From an uncultured Caryophanales bacterium (GTDB taxonomy: Bacteria; Bacillota_I; Bacilli_A; RF39; UBA660): 64,000 bases of DNA. The position numbers and the translations under genes were made by a program. The DNA is taken from assembly GCA_947169395.1 (NCBI GenBank), contig CAMVPJ010000003.1, forward strand, positions 1 to 64,000, given 5' to 3'. Below the pieces are notes generated by a model. That model ran no database searches and was not told the origin of the DNA. It saw only the letters and a program-made list of their open reading frames with translations. This document shows, piece after piece, positions 35,367-44,257 of this stretch (positions are counted from its first letter, which is position 1; every line of letters starts with the position of its first letter).

Positions 35367-35909
35367 ATGTTAAGATTAGTAAAACCATTATTAGAACACA
35401 AAAATAAATATATAGACATGATAAATGAGTGGCAACAATACGGTGGACCATATGTCCCATGTATTATTGAATATGATTGTAATAATTCAATTAATGATTT
35501 AAATTTTGATGCAACATTAAAAGTGGTTGAAGATTATAGCAAAGGTAAAATCTTCGATTATGATATTGATTATTTTGAAAGTTCAGATTTTTATTTTATA
35601 TTTGATGATAGTGATTTAATAGGAATGTGTGAGATAAGACATAATTTAAAACCACTTGGAAAGAAAACGATTGGACATATTGCTTGTGGAATTAGACCTT
35701 TAAAGAGAAAAAAAGGATATGCTTTAAAAACTACTGAATTGATGCTAGATAAATTAAAAGAAGATGGAATTGAAGAAGCAATTGTTTGCCATTATTCTGA
35801 AAATGAAATTAGTCCTAAGATTATTAATAAGTTAGGTTTTAAATATCAAAATAGTATTATTTCAAAAGTAAGTAATAAAGAAATAAAACGTTATATGAAA
35901 AAATTATAA
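35367..35909 (+). CDS. GNAT acetyltransferase (COG3981 type)
   Basis: A 180-residue protein. It opens with L-R-L-V-K-P and N-E-W-Q-Q-Y-G-G-P-Y-V-P, a feature of the COG3981 group. The acetyl-CoA region is I-R-H-N-L ... G-H-I-A-C-G-I-R-P-L-K-R-K-K-G-Y-A (motif A) with a C-terminal N-K-L-G-F-K. The substrate is unknown. Strong AAGGAG site; separate from its neighbours by about 70 bases. Confidence 0.82.
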   Translation: MLRLVKPLLEHKNKYIDMINEWQQYGGPYVPCIIEYDCNNSINDLNFDATLKVVEDYSKGKIFDYDIDYFESSDFYFIFDDSDLIGMCEIRHNLKPLGKKTIGHIACGIRPLKRKKGYALKTTELMLDKLKEDGIEEAIVCHYSENEISPKIINKLGFKYQNSIISKVSNKEIKRYMKKL

Positions 35910-35969
35910 AATAATTAGGCAAATGATTAAATGAATTCTATTTAGCAATTATAGAAAGAGTTGATAAAT

Positions 35970-36428
35970 TTGAATATAAGAAAAGTCAATATAAAAGATT
36001 ATAATAGTGTAATTAATTTATATAAACAGTTATATGATGTTGAGAAAGTTTTTGATGATAATTTAACAGATGAGTATAAAGTAGATGAAAAACAGGAAAA
36101 TAAAATTAAGAAAAGAATAAAATCTAGAAAAGAAATATTTTTAGTAGCAGAAATTGATAATAAAGTAGTTGGTTTGATTGATGGCTACATAATAGAAAGT
36201 CTTTATTATAAAGATAAAGTATCATATCTCGATCATATATGTGTAGATGAAAAATATAGAAATAATGGTATAGGCACTATGTTAATAAATGAATTTAGTA
36301 ATTTTTCAAAAAAGAAAGGCGCTAAGTTTATAAAACTTAATGCATTTGAAAATAATGTTCCAGCAATTAATTTTTATAAAAAGAAAGAGTTTAAAATTCA
36401 TTCTATATATTATGTAAAAAAAATATAA
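35970..36428 (+). CDS. GNAT acetyltransferase
   Basis: A 152-residue enzyme. TTG 35970 is nine bases after AAAGAG and gives the usual N-I-R-K-V start; TTG 35961 has no spacing. Motif A is Y-L-D-H-I-C-V-D-E-K-Y-R-N-N-G-I-G-T-M-L-I, and motif B is N-V-P-A-I-N-F-Y-K-K-K-E-F. Unrelated in detail to the preceding GNAT protein. Substrate unknown. Confidence 0.8.
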   Translation: MNIRKVNIKDYNSVINLYKQLYDVEKVFDDNLTDEYKVDEKQENKIKKRIKSRKEIFLVAEIDNKVVGLIDGYIIESLYYKDKVSYLDHICVDEKYRNNGIGTMLINEFSNFSKKKGAKFIKLNAFENNVPAINFYKKKEFKIHSIYYVKKI

Positions 36429-36473
36429 TAATGTATTTATTAGGTAGATTTTAATAAATAGGAGGGTATTCAA

Positions 36474-36548
36474 ATGGAATTAAAAGATTTAGGAGAGTAT
36501 ATACATAAAGATAGTGATTACTTAGAAAGAGAAAACAGAAGAATTTAA
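36474..36548 (+). CDS. Possible 24-residue peptide or gene remnant
   Basis: ATG 36474 lies eight bases after AGGAGG and reads 24 codons (M-E-L-K-D-L-G-E-Y-I-H-K-D ... N-R-R-I). The strong ribosome site suggests translation, but the product is very short and could be the 5' stub of a deleted gene. No family is recognised. Confidence 0.3.
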   Translation: MELKDLGEYIHKDSDYLERENRRI

Positions 36549-36572
36549 AAAGTATAGTTATAAGGAGTTATG

Positions 36573-37166
36573 ATGAGGTATAAAACTATTGAAGAACAAA
36601 ATGCAAAGTTTATTGAGATAATAAAACAAAATAGTGATTTAATGAATATTTTAAATTATATAGAAGAGTTAAAATTACCAAATTTTTATATTGCGGCTGG
36701 ATCTGTTTTTCAAACAATATGGAATTACTATGATAATAAGCCACTAAATTCTGAAATCAAAGATATAGATATCATATATTATGATTCTGATAATTTATCA
36801 AAGGATATTGAATTTGATTTAGAAAATAAAATAATTGAACATTTTAAAGGTATTGGTTTAAACTATGAGTTTGATGTTCATAATGAAGCAAGGATGCATT
36901 TATGGAAAAAGGAAAATGAGAACAAAGATATTAATCAATATAAAAATTCAGAGGATGCAATAGGTAAGTGGATCGCAACGGTACATGCAATTGGAATAAC
37001 TAAAGAAAATAATAAAATTAAAGTTTATGCTCCTTATGGATTAAGTGATATATTTAGTAAAACTATTAGACCAATAAAACATAAGTCTAATTCTAAAGAT
37101 TTGTATGATAGAAAAGTTAAAAGTTGGTGCGAAAGATTTGATGGTTTAAATATAATTGAATGGTAA
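36573..37166 (+). CDS. Nucleotidyltransferase-family protein (COG3575 type)
   Basis: A 197-residue protein. Residues ~35-80 carry I-A-A-G-S-V-F-Q-T-I-W-N followed by I-K-D-I-D-I-I-Y-Y-D, the G-S/x-D-x-D pattern of the minimal nucleotidyltransferase fold in the COG3575 group. A later R-M-H-L-W and S-E-D-A-I-G-K-W-I-A-T are also family features. ATG 36573 has better spacing to AAGGAG than 36570. The target is unknown. It is followed after 18 bases by a HAD-like gene, probably in one operon. Confidence 0.75.
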   Translation: MRYKTIEEQNAKFIEIIKQNSDLMNILNYIEELKLPNFYIAAGSVFQTIWNYYDNKPLNSEIKDIDIIYYDSDNLSKDIEFDLENKIIEHFKGIGLNYEFDVHNEARMHLWKKENENKDINQYKNSEDAIGKWIATVHAIGITKENNKIKVYAPYGLSDIFSKTIRPIKHKSNSKDLYDRKVKSWCERFDGLNIIEW

Positions 37167-37184
37167 AAAAAGAAGGTGAGTAAC

Positions 37185-37682
37185 ATGAGTATAGTTAGAA
37201 GTAAAATAAAGGATATATTAAATGATAATGAGAGTATCTTAGTTTTTGATGTTGACGGTGTTTTAGCACTTCTAGAGTTTGGAGAGTATAATCACTATAT
37301 TTATGATGATGAAACTTGGGATAAAGAAAATAAAAATGGATATAATTTTTATAATGAGAATTTAGTTGTTAAAAAAATGCAGAAGTATTTAGCAAGTAAA
37401 GATATGAAAAGAATATATGTAGTAACTACAGTTGGTTCAAATAATGAAGGAGAATTTAAAAGAGATTTTGTAAATAAGTATTATAATATATTAAATGAAA
37501 ATGTATACTTTGTAGATAAAAATAGAGATAAAACTAAAGTATTATTTAAAATAAAAGATAAGTATCCTAATATAGAAGATAGAAAATTAGTTATGATTGA
37601 TGATACTGTTGACATATTAAATGATATAATAGAAAAAACGAATTTTTCAACAGCTCATATTAGTTCGTTTTTAGATATATAA
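37185..37682 (+). CDS. HAD-like phosphatase, unknown substrate
   Basis: A 165-residue protein. F-D-V-D-G-V-L near residue 22 is HAD motif I, V-T-T-V-G fits motif II, and M-I-D-D-T-V-D is motif IV; the intervening Lys is plausible in D-K-T-K. There is no cap domain beyond a short insert. ATG 37185 is six bases after GAAGGTG. It is probably co-transcribed with the nucleotidyltransferase upstream. Confidence 0.72.
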   Translation: MSIVRSKIKDILNDNESILVFDVDGVLALLEFGEYNHYIYDDETWDKENKNGYNFYNENLVVKKMQKYLASKDMKRIYVVTTVGSNNEGEFKRDFVNKYYNILNENVYFVDKNRDKTKVLFKIKDKYPNIEDRKLVMIDDTVDILNDIIEKTNFSTAHISSFLDI

Positions 37683-37702
37683 TAAATAGGAAAGGTGATA
37701 TT

Positions 37703-38140
37703 ATGAGAGAAAGAATTTTAAAAGATATTATAGAAGCTATGAAGAGTAAGGATAAAGAAAGATTATCTACATTAAGAATGCTTAAAGGAGCTATGCAATT
37801 AGAGGAGATTAATAAAAAGGGTGAGTTAGATGATACTGAGATTATTAATCTAATATCTAAGCAAATTAAAACTAGACGTGAATCAATAGTAGAATTTGAA
37901 AAAGCAAATAGAATAGATTTAGTAGAAAAGACTGAAAAAGAAATAGAAGTGTTAAGTACTTATATGCCTGAACAGTTAAGTGAAGAAGAGGTTATTAAAT
38001 TAATTGATGAGGCATTTAATGAGATTAAACCAACTAGTATGAAGGATATGAAAAATATTATGGCTTATTTAAATCCAAAGATTAGTGGTAGAGCTGATAA
38101 GAGTTTTGTAAGTAAAACAATAAAAGAAAAGTTAAGTTAG
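37703..38140 (+). CDS. yqeY: GatB/YqeY-domain protein
   Basis: A 145-residue helical protein. The order D-I-I-E-A-M-K-S-K-D-K-E-R-L-S-T-L-R-M-L, S-T-Y-M-P-E-Q-L-S-E-E-E and the tail I-S-G-R-A-D-K matches YqeY, which is related to the tRNA-binding tail of GatB. Its role is unclear. It ends two bases before the trpS ribosome site, so the two are coupled. Confidence 0.9.
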   Translation: MRERILKDIIEAMKSKDKERLSTLRMLKGAMQLEEINKKGELDDTEIINLISKQIKTRRESIVEFEKANRIDLVEKTEKEIEVLSTYMPEQLSEEEVIKLIDEAFNEIKPTSMKDMKNIMAYLNPKISGRADKSFVSKTIKEKLS

Positions 38141-38148
38141 AGGTGAAT

Positions 38149-39129
38149 ATGAAAAGATTATTAACAGGATTACAACCAACTGGTGTCATTACACTAGGTA
38201 ATTATATTGGAGCCATTAAGCAAATGGTTGAGTATCAAGATGATTATGATTCATATTTATTTGTTGCTGATTTGCACTCATTAACTGTATTAAATGATGA
38301 TAATAATATTAAAAAAAGTACTCGTGATTTAATTGCTTTATACTTAGCATGTGGTGTGGATCCAAAGAAAAATACAATATTTATTCAATCAGAAAATGAG
38401 TATCATACTAATTTATCATGGATACTTGAGTGTCATACTTATTTTGGTGAATTATCACGTATGCATCAATTTAAAGAAAAGAGTAAGAAAAGTACTAATT
38501 TCTCAGCAGGATTATTTACTTATCCAGTATTAATGGCTGCAGATATTCTACTTTATGATGCAGATTTAGTTCCAGTTGGAATAGATCAAAAACAACACGT
38601 AGAAATAGCTCGTGATATTGCGATTAGATTTAATAAAAAGTATGGTGATACATTTACTGTACCTGACTGTTTAATTAGTGAGAGTGGAACTAAAATTATG
38701 GATTTAGTAACTCCAGATAAGAAGATGAGTAAGTCTGCTGAAAATAAAAAAGGAGTAATATTCTTACTTGATAGTGAGAAAGATATTAGGAAGAAAATAA
38801 TGTCTGCTACTACTGATTCTGAAATGGTAGTTAGATATGATAAGGATAATAAACCTGGTATATCTAATTTAATTAATATTTATGCTGCTTTAAAAAATAT
38901 ATCTATTAAAGAAGTAGAGGAGTTATTTAAGGATTCTAATTATGGTAGCTTTAAGAAATGCGTAGCTGATGTTGTAGTTGAAGAATTAAGTAAGATACAG
39001 ACTAAGTATAATGAAATAATTAATAGTGATATTATAGATAAAATACTAGATGAGAATATTGATAAAGTAAAGTCTATTGCGAAAGAAAAATATGAATTAG
39101 TTAAAGAAAAGATATCAATAGGGAGATAA
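38149..39129 (+). CDS. trpS: Tryptophanyl-tRNA synthetase
   Basis: A 326-residue class I synthetase. L-T-G-L-Q-P-T-G and T-L-G-N-Y-I-G-A form the HIGH-equivalent region, D-K-K-M-S-K-S is the KMSKS loop, and P-V-G-I-D-Q-K-Q-H binds the amino acid. The length is normal. ATG 38149 is preferred to GTG 38143. There is no T-box leader in the gap, so expression depends on the yqeY promoter. Confidence 0.95.
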   Translation: MKRLLTGLQPTGVITLGNYIGAIKQMVEYQDDYDSYLFVADLHSLTVLNDDNNIKKSTRDLIALYLACGVDPKKNTIFIQSENEYHTNLSWILECHTYFGELSRMHQFKEKSKKSTNFSAGLFTYPVLMAADILLYDADLVPVGIDQKQHVEIARDIAIRFNKKYGDTFTVPDCLISESGTKIMDLVTPDKKMSKSAENKKGVIFLLDSEKDIRKKIMSATTDSEMVVRYDKDNKPGISNLINIYAALKNISIKEVEELFKDSNYGSFKKCVADVVVEELSKIQTKYNEIINSDIIDKILDENIDKVKSIAKEKYELVKEKISIGR

Positions 39130-39132
39130 TAA

Positions 39133-39160
39133 ATCTTGCATGTACTTGTGAGATTTTTTT
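39133..39160 (+). terminator. Terminator after trpS
   Basis: ATCTTGCA pairs with TGTGAGAT (two wobble pairs) and is followed by a T run. Confidence 0.7.
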
Positions 39161-39214
39161 CTAATTTGCTTTAAATATTTATCTAATTGTGATAATATAT
39201 TAATTGGTGATTCT

Positions 39215-39679
39215 GTGAAGAGAATAGGAATACTTACTTTAGTGTTTATATTACTTGATTTTATTATTAAAATTATAGTTAAAACTTTTATGAATTTATA
39301 TAGTTCAATTACTATAATACCTAAGTTTTTTTCTATTACTTATGTTAGAAATACTGGTGCAGCATTTAGTATTATGGAAAATAGTAGAATTCTATTTATT
39401 ATAATAGGTTTATTATCTATATACTTGATATGGAGATACTTAATAAAAGATAAGAAATTAAACAATTTTTATATAACTAGTTATTCAATGCTAATAGGTG
39501 GCATTATAGGTAACATGATTGATAGAATAATTTATGGATATGTAATAGATTATTTATCATTTAATATATTTGGTTACAGTTTTCCCATTTTTAATTTAGC
39601 AGATTCATTTATTGTTGTATCTATCATAATGTTATTGTTATATGAAGTAGGAGGTAGTCATGCAAGAAATAGTTGTTGA
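39215..39679 (+). CDS. lspA: Lipoprotein signal peptidase II
   Basis: A 154-residue four-helix membrane aspartyl peptidase that removes lipoprotein signal peptides. R-N-T-G-A-A-F-S-I, G-G-I-I-G-N-M-I-D-R (first catalytic Asp) and F-N-L-A-D-S-F-I (second Asp) are intact. The start is GTG 39215. It overlaps rluD by 20 bases, the usual lspA-rluD coupling. It processes the lipoproteins seen here at 6.1 and 32.6 kb. Confidence 0.93.
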   Translation: MKRIGILTLVFILLDFIIKIIVKTFMNLYSSITIIPKFFSITYVRNTGAAFSIMENSRILFIIIGLLSIYLIWRYLIKDKKLNNFYITSYSMLIGGIIGNMIDRIIYGYVIDYLSFNIFGYSFPIFNLADSFIVVSIIMLLLYEVGGSHARNSC

Positions 39680-40553
39680 TGAGTATTCTAAAAGGCTAGA
39701 TAGTTATTTAGCTAATACTACTAGTATTAGTCGTAGTAAAATAAGTAAGCTAATTAAAGATGGTAATGTACTTGTTAATGGTAATAAATGTAAGGCAAGT
39801 GACTCTGTTGATATTGGGGATAAGATTACTTATGAAATAATTGATGAAGAGATTAAAGTAGAAGCAGAAGAAATACCTGTTGATATTATTTATGAAGATG
39901 ATGATGTGATTGTTGTTAATAAACCAAATGGAATGGTAGTACATCCTGCAGTAGGTAATAAAAGCGGGACTCTTGTTAATGCTTTAATGTATCATAGTAA
40001 AAACTTAAGTAGTATTAATGGTGAATTTAGACCGGGCATAGTTCATAGAATAGATGCTTATACTACAGGATTACTTATGGTAGCTAAAAATGATAAAGCA
40101 CATGAAGCGTTATCTCGTCAATTACAAGATAAGACTACAACTAGAAAGTATATCGCACTTGTTTGGGGTGTAATACCTAATGATACGGGAGTAATAGATG
40201 CACCAATTATGCGTGATAAGTCTGATCGCAAGAAAATGGCTGTAGGGAATACTAATAGTAAGGATGCAATAACTCATTTTAAAGTGCTTGAAAGGTATAA
40301 AGATGCAACTTTAATAGAATTACAACTTGAAACTGGTCGTACTCATCAGATTAGAGTGCACCTATCTTATATTGGACATCCTGTTGTTAATGATCCGGTT
40401 TATGGTAGAAGAAAACTTATTGATGATTCTGGACAATGCTTACATGCTAAAACTTTAGGTTTTATTCATCCAACTACTAATAAATATATGGAGTTTGAGT
40501 CTGAATTACCTGTTTGTTTTACAAATATATTAAATAAGTTTAAAGGTGATTAA
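39660..40553 (+). CDS. rluD: RluD-type 23S rRNA pseudouridine synthase
   Basis: A 297-residue protein. An S4 RNA-binding domain (residues 10-70, with S-K-I-S-K-L-I-K-D-G-N-V-L-V-N) precedes the catalytic domain, whose active-site loop H-R-I-D-A-Y-T-T-G-L keeps the Asp nucleophile; canonical R-x-T-S-G is A-Y-T-T-G here. L-E-T-G-R-T-H-Q-I-R-V-H-L follows. Member of the RluA/RluD family; exact target uridines not inferable. Confidence 0.9.
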   Translation: MQEIVVDEYSKRLDSYLANTTSISRSKISKLIKDGNVLVNGNKCKASDSVDIGDKITYEIIDEEIKVEAEEIPVDIIYEDDDVIVVNKPNGMVVHPAVGNKSGTLVNALMYHSKNLSSINGEFRPGIVHRIDAYTTGLLMVAKNDKAHEALSRQLQDKTTTRKYIALVWGVIPNDTGVIDAPIMRDKSDRKKMAVGNTNSKDAITHFKVLERYKDATLIELQLETGRTHQIRVHLSYIGHPVVNDPVYGRRKLIDDSGQCLHAKTLGFIHPTTNKYMEFESELPVCFTNILNKFKGD

Positions 40554-40554
40554 A

Positions 40555-41181
40555 ATGGATAAGGTTGTAAATTTATTAAAAGATAAAGATATTTCTATAC
40601 CTAAATTACTTCTCAAAAACTATAAAAAATTAAATATTAGTGAAACTGAGTTAATTATTTTGATATTCTTAATTAATAGTTATGAGTATAATCCTAAAGT
40701 TATTGCTGATGCTATGGATATTAAACTACCGATATTACTTGAGATGATATCACAGTTGGAAAGTAAGGGAATACTTAAAATAGAGCTTAAGGATATTAAT
40801 GGTATTAATACTGAAGTGTGTAACTTAGATAATTTATATGAAAAGTTATCACTTCTTGTTATTAAGAAAGAAGAAGTTAATGATAATAAAAGTATTTATG
40901 ATGCTTTTGAAACGGAACTTGGTAGAACATTATCACCAATAGAATATGAATTAGTAAGTGAGTGGCTTAATGATAATACAGAAGAAATACTTAAACTTGC
41001 TTTAAAAGAGGCAACATATAATGGTGTTAGTAATTTTAGATATATAGACAGAATAATACATGAGTGGAAGAAAAAAGGTATTAAAACTCGCGATGATGTA
41101 ATTAGGAATAATGAAGAGTTTAGAAAGAATAAGTCTTTAAAAAAACAAGAATTATTTGATTATGATTGGTTAAATGAATAG
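40555..41181 (+). CDS. dnaD: DnaD-like replication initiation protein
   Basis: A 208-residue protein. A winged-helix N-terminal part (S-E-T-E-L-I-I-L-I-F-L-I-N-S, then Q-L-E-S-K-G-I-L) is followed by the DnaD/DnaB DDBH2 domain (F-E-T-E-L-G-R-T-L-S-P-I-E-Y-E-L-V-S-E-W, then Y-I-D-R-I-I-H-E-W). It helps load the helicase in Firmicutes. It overlaps nth by eight bases, the same gene order as in Bacillus. Confidence 0.88.
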   Translation: MDKVVNLLKDKDISIPKLLLKNYKKLNISETELIILIFLINSYEYNPKVIADAMDIKLPILLEMISQLESKGILKIELKDINGINTEVCNLDNLYEKLSLLVIKKEEVNDNKSIYDAFETELGRTLSPIEYELVSEWLNDNTEEILKLALKEATYNGVSNFRYIDRIIHEWKKKGIKTRDDVIRNNEEFRKNKSLKKQELFDYDWLNE

Positions 41182-41809
41182 TATAATTGAATATTTAGAT
41201 TGTTTGTTTCCTAATCCTTGTTGTGAACTTAATTATACTAAAGATTATGAACTTTTAATATCTGTTATGCTGTCAGCTCAGACTACTGATAAAATGGTTA
41301 ATAAAGTTACTAGCATTTTATATAAAAAGTATGATACAATAGATAAGCTTTCTTTAGCGAATATTAGTGATATTATATCTATTGTTAAACCATTAGGTAA
41401 TTATAATAAAAAGGCAAGTAATATTATAGGAATTGCAAGTAGACTTATTAATGATACTAATGGTGTAGTAATTAATGATAGAGCATATTTAGAAAGTTTA
41501 CCTGGAGTAGGTAGAAAGACTACTAATGTAGTACTTGCTAATTTATATAACGAAGATGTAATTGCAGTTGACACTCATGTAGCACGTGTATCAAAAAGGC
41601 TGGGTATTGCAAAGGATAGTGATGATGTATTAGTAATTGAGAAGAAACTTAATAAGAAGTTTTCTAAAGATAGTTTAGGTAGACTTCATCATCAGTTGGT
41701 ATTATTTGGTAGATATTACTGCAAAGCTAAAAATCCAGAATGCCATGGTTGTAAGTTGTGTGAGGTTTGTAAATACTATAAAAAGAATAATAAAGAGGTT
41801 AATAAATAA
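41174..41809 (+). CDS. nth: Endonuclease III
   Basis: A 211-residue DNA glycosylase/AP lyase for oxidised pyrimidines. The helix-hairpin-helix is L-P-G-V-G-R-K-T-T-N-V with the catalytic Lys in the R-K-T position region, the catalytic Asp lies in V-D-T-H-V-A-R, and the 4Fe-4S loop is C-x6-C-x2-C-x5-C at the C-terminus. All are intact. Confidence 0.93.
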   Translation: MNSIIEYLDCLFPNPCCELNYTKDYELLISVMLSAQTTDKMVNKVTSILYKKYDTIDKLSLANISDIISIVKPLGNYNKKASNIIGIASRLINDTNGVVINDRAYLESLPGVGRKTTNVVLANLYNEDVIAVDTHVARVSKRLGIAKDSDDVLVIEKKLNKKFSKDSLGRLHHQLVLFGRYYCKAKNPECHGCKLCEVCKYYKKNNKEVNK

Positions 41810-41831
41810 TAAAAATATATAGGAGGCTAAC

Positions 41832-42401
41832 ATGTTAGAAAAACATAAAAATTTAATTGAAAAAAATTTAAATAATAGAGAGTATAGGGTAGAAAGTAAT
41901 TCTTTGAAAATAATACTAGATAATAAGAAGGAGATTAATAATATTGTTGTTGATAATAAAAGTATTTGGTACATTGGGAATCTAGTAATTACAGTAGATA
42001 GGATAGATATAGGTGATTCTATTGGCCTTATTACAATTGCTGCAGGGGTTGAATTTATTAATATAAAAATATTAGCTACTGAAGTTTATGTGGAATATCA
42101 AGCTAGAAATGTTCAAAAATATGGTATAAATAGCTTTAATTTAGAATTGATTCTTAATATAATTGAAGATTTTAATAATAGAAGACATTTGATTAATCAA
42201 GATGAACTAAAATTCTTAAATGAATTAATAAATGATGATATTAAAGAGCTATTTAACATAATTGCTAAAAATAGAGAAACTTATATTGATGAATATAATC
42301 ATGAATTAAATAATTTAAGAGCGGATTATGTTATGAAGGAAAATAATATATTGAAAAAAATTAAAACCTTAAATAAGTATTCTGAGGTAATTGACAAATA
42401 A
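41832..42401 (+). CDS. Unknown cytoplasmic protein
   Basis: A 189-residue protein behind AGGAGG. The first ~90 residues look mixed alpha/beta (W-Y-I-G-N-L-V-I-T-V-D-R-I-D-I-G-D), and the rest forms long charged helices, probably a coiled coil (E-L-F-N-I-I-A-K-N-R-E-T). I do not recognise it. It follows nth by 22 bases and contains the gpsB -35 box at its 3' end. Confidence 0.55.
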   Translation: MLEKHKNLIEKNLNNREYRVESNSLKIILDNKKEINNIVVDNKSIWYIGNLVITVDRIDIGDSIGLITIAAGVEFINIKILATEVYVEYQARNVQKYGINSFNLELILNIIEDFNNRRHLINQDELKFLNELINDDIKELFNIIAKNRETYIDEYNHELNNLRADYVMKENNILKKIKTLNKYSEVIDK

Positions 42402-42419
42402 TAAATATTTTTATATAAT
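42391..42419 (+). promoter_or_regulatory. Promoter for gpsB and perhaps rnpB
   Basis: TTGACA (42391-42396) and TATAAT (42414-42419) have a 17-base spacer, both perfect consensus. Confidence 0.85.
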
Positions 42420-42455
42420 GTAGTCGTAATAGAGAAGATTAAAAGGAGTGGTTAT

Positions 42456-42776
42456 ATGCCTGATAAGATTATACTTACAAGTCGTGATATTTTAGAAAAA
42501 GAGTTTAAGATTGATACTCGTGGTTATTGTATGCAAGAAGTTGATAGATATCTTGATGTAATTATTAAAGATTATGAAGAGATGAATACGATTATTAAGA
42601 ATCTTGCTAAAGAGAAACAAGAATTAGTAGAAGATAATATTGCGCTTAAACAAGAGGTGCGTAATTTACGTACAAAGTTAGATGTATTATCTGATAATAA
42701 TGGTGAAGGTAGTTCTACTGCTGATGTGCTTAGAAGATTATCTAATTTAGAGAAATATATTTATAGTAAAGATTAA
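42456..42776 (+). CDS. gpsB: Cell division protein GpsB (DivIVA domain)
   Basis: A 106-residue protein. The N-terminal lipid-binding/DivIVA part has I-L-E-K-E-F-K-I-D-T-R-G-Y and E-V-D-R-Y-L-D, followed by a coiled coil and a short C-terminal segment (L-R-R-L-S-N-L-E-K-Y-I-Y). It coordinates septal and lateral wall synthesis. The position right before rnpB matches other Firmicutes. Confidence 0.9.
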   Translation: MPDKIILTSRDILEKEFKIDTRGYCMQEVDRYLDVIIKDYEEMNTIIKNLAKEKQELVEDNIALKQEVRNLRTKLDVLSDNNGEGSSTADVLRRLSNLEKYIYSKD

Positions 42777-42779
42777 AAA

Positions 42780-43121
42780 AATACTTTGACAAACGCTGCA
42801 TACTTGTTATGTAGAGGAAAGTCCATGCTCGCACAGTCTGCGATGACTGTAGTGTTTGTGCTTAGGGAAAAAATAACCTAAGGTAGTTTTAACTAACGGC
42901 TCCAGATGACCTAAGTCAATTGATAAGGTATATGGTATAAAAGTGCCAAAGAGACGAGACTAAGGGAAACTTTAGTTATGGAACGTGGTAAACCCCGCAA
43001 GCGAGAAACCCAAATTTTGGTAGGGGAACTTTGATAAGGAAATGAACTGATTCAAGGATCAAGTAATTGATAGATAAATGTTTGTCACCTTTTAGGTACA
43101 GAACATGGCTTATAAAGTATT
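42780..43121 (+). ncRNA. rnpB: RNase P RNA, class B
   Basis: The catalytic RNA of RNase P, about 342 bases. It has the conserved GAGGAAAGTCCATGCTC block near the 5' end, GGTAAACCCC..GCGAGAAACCCAA in the core, and ACAGAACATGGCTTATA near the 3' end. P1 is formed by AATACTTT (42780-42787) and AAAGTATT (43114-43121), which runs into a T8 terminator. Features follow the Bacillus (type B) form. Confidence 0.95.
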
Positions 43122-43145
43122 TTTTTTATATAGAATAGAGGTTAT

Positions 43146-43634
43146 ATGAAAGAAATTGGAGAAAGACTTCGTGAGACAAGAGAATCTATGGGGATTAGTG
43201 TTGAAGAAGCTGCTGAAGATTTAAAAATTAGACCTGCACAACTTGAAAATATTGAAGAAGGTAATAAAGAAGCTTTTAAAGATGTATTCTATCTAAAGTT
43301 CTTTATAAGAGATTATGCTAAATATTTAGGATTAGATTATGAAGCATTAACTGAAGAATTTAATGAATACTTATTTGATTATACTTCAAGATTATCACTT
43401 GATGATATTAAAAAAGCTAAAGAGAAAAGTAAGAAACAAGTAAAAAAAATAGCTAGTCCTTATACTTTAGAGAAAAAACAACAGTGGCATATTCCAGCAG
43501 GATTAATATATGCATTAATAGTAGTTGTAATTGCAATTATTATCTATTGTATAGTTTTAATTGCAACTGATTCTAAAGATAATGAGGATGAGGATCTAAT
43601 TATGAATACGGAGGAAATATATGAATTTGCCTAA
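43146..43634 (+). CDS. RodZ/YmfM-like HTH membrane protein
   Basis: A 162-residue protein. Residues 1-70 form a helix-turn-helix domain (G-E-R-L-R-E-T-R-E-S-M-G-I-S-V-E-E-A-A). A basic linker leads to one TM helix at about 120-142 and a short acidic tail. This is the RodZ/YmfM layout without the extracellular beta domain. It overlaps pgsA by 14 bases, as ymfM-pgsA do in Bacillus. Confidence 0.82.
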   Translation: MKEIGERLRETRESMGISVEEAAEDLKIRPAQLENIEEGNKEAFKDVFYLKFFIRDYAKYLGLDYEALTEEFNEYLFDYTSRLSLDDIKKAKEKSKKQVKKIASPYTLEKKQQWHIPAGLIYALIVVVIAIIIYCIVLIATDSKDNEDEDLIMNTEEIYEFA

Positions 43635-44214
43635 TAAACTTACGATATCTAGAATAATTATGTCAGTAGTTATAATTATATTACTACTATTTCCATTTCA
43701 AATGGCAGGAATTGAATTTCCGCAATTATTTATAGATGAAAAACTAGTTGTTGATTCAAAGTATTTAATAGCTGGTATATTATTTATTCTTGCAAGCCTA
43801 ACTGATTTTTTAGATGGATATATAGCTCGTAAGGATAATCTTGTAACTGATTTTGGTAAACTACTTGATGCTATTGCAGATAAAGTATTAGTAAATTCAG
43901 TATTAATTATTCTTGCATCACAAGGTTTTATTCATCCAATTATACCTGTAGTAATTATAGTTAGAGATTCAATTGTAAACTCTATTAAGATGATTGCTGC
44001 ATCTCGTGGTAAAGTAGTTGCGGCAATTAAATCAGGTAAAGTTAAAACTGCAACTTTAATGGTAGGTATAGCTCTAACACTTTTCTATAATTTACCATTT
44101 GAATTAGTAAATCTAAGAGTTGCTGATTTCTTACTATTTGTTGCAGCAATTCTATCAATTATATCAGGAATACAATATTATTTATTAAATAAACATTTAT
44201 TATTTGAAGACTAG
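43621..44214 (+). CDS. pgsA: CDP-diacylglycerol--glycerol-3-phosphate 3-phosphatidyltransferase
   Basis: A 197-residue membrane enzyme making phosphatidylglycerol phosphate. The CDP-alcohol phosphotransferase motif D-F-L-D-G-Y-I-A-R ... G-K-L-L-D-A-I-A-D-K is complete, and about five helices flank it. Coupled to the RodZ-like gene. A short terminator overlaps its stop. Confidence 0.92.
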   Translation: MNLPNKLTISRIIMSVVIIILLLFPFQMAGIEFPQLFIDEKLVVDSKYLIAGILFILASLTDFLDGYIARKDNLVTDFGKLLDAIADKVLVNSVLIILASQGFIHPIIPVVIIVRDSIVNSIKMIAASRGKVVAAIKSGKVKTATLMVGIALTLFYNLPFELVNLRVADFLLFVAAILSIISGIQYYLLNKHLLFED

Positions 44215-44227
44215 TTCTTCTTTTTTT
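44206..44227 (+). terminator. Short terminator after pgsA
   Basis: GAAGA pairs with TCTTC across CTAGT, followed by seven T. The stem is only five pairs, so some readthrough is likely. Confidence 0.6.
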
Positions 44228-44257
44228 ATTGCTACATATAATTTAGTGGTGATATTT

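Noticed and set aside
38141..38148. T-box or other leader before trpS
   Set aside because: yqeY ends only a few bases upstream, leaving no room for a structured leader.
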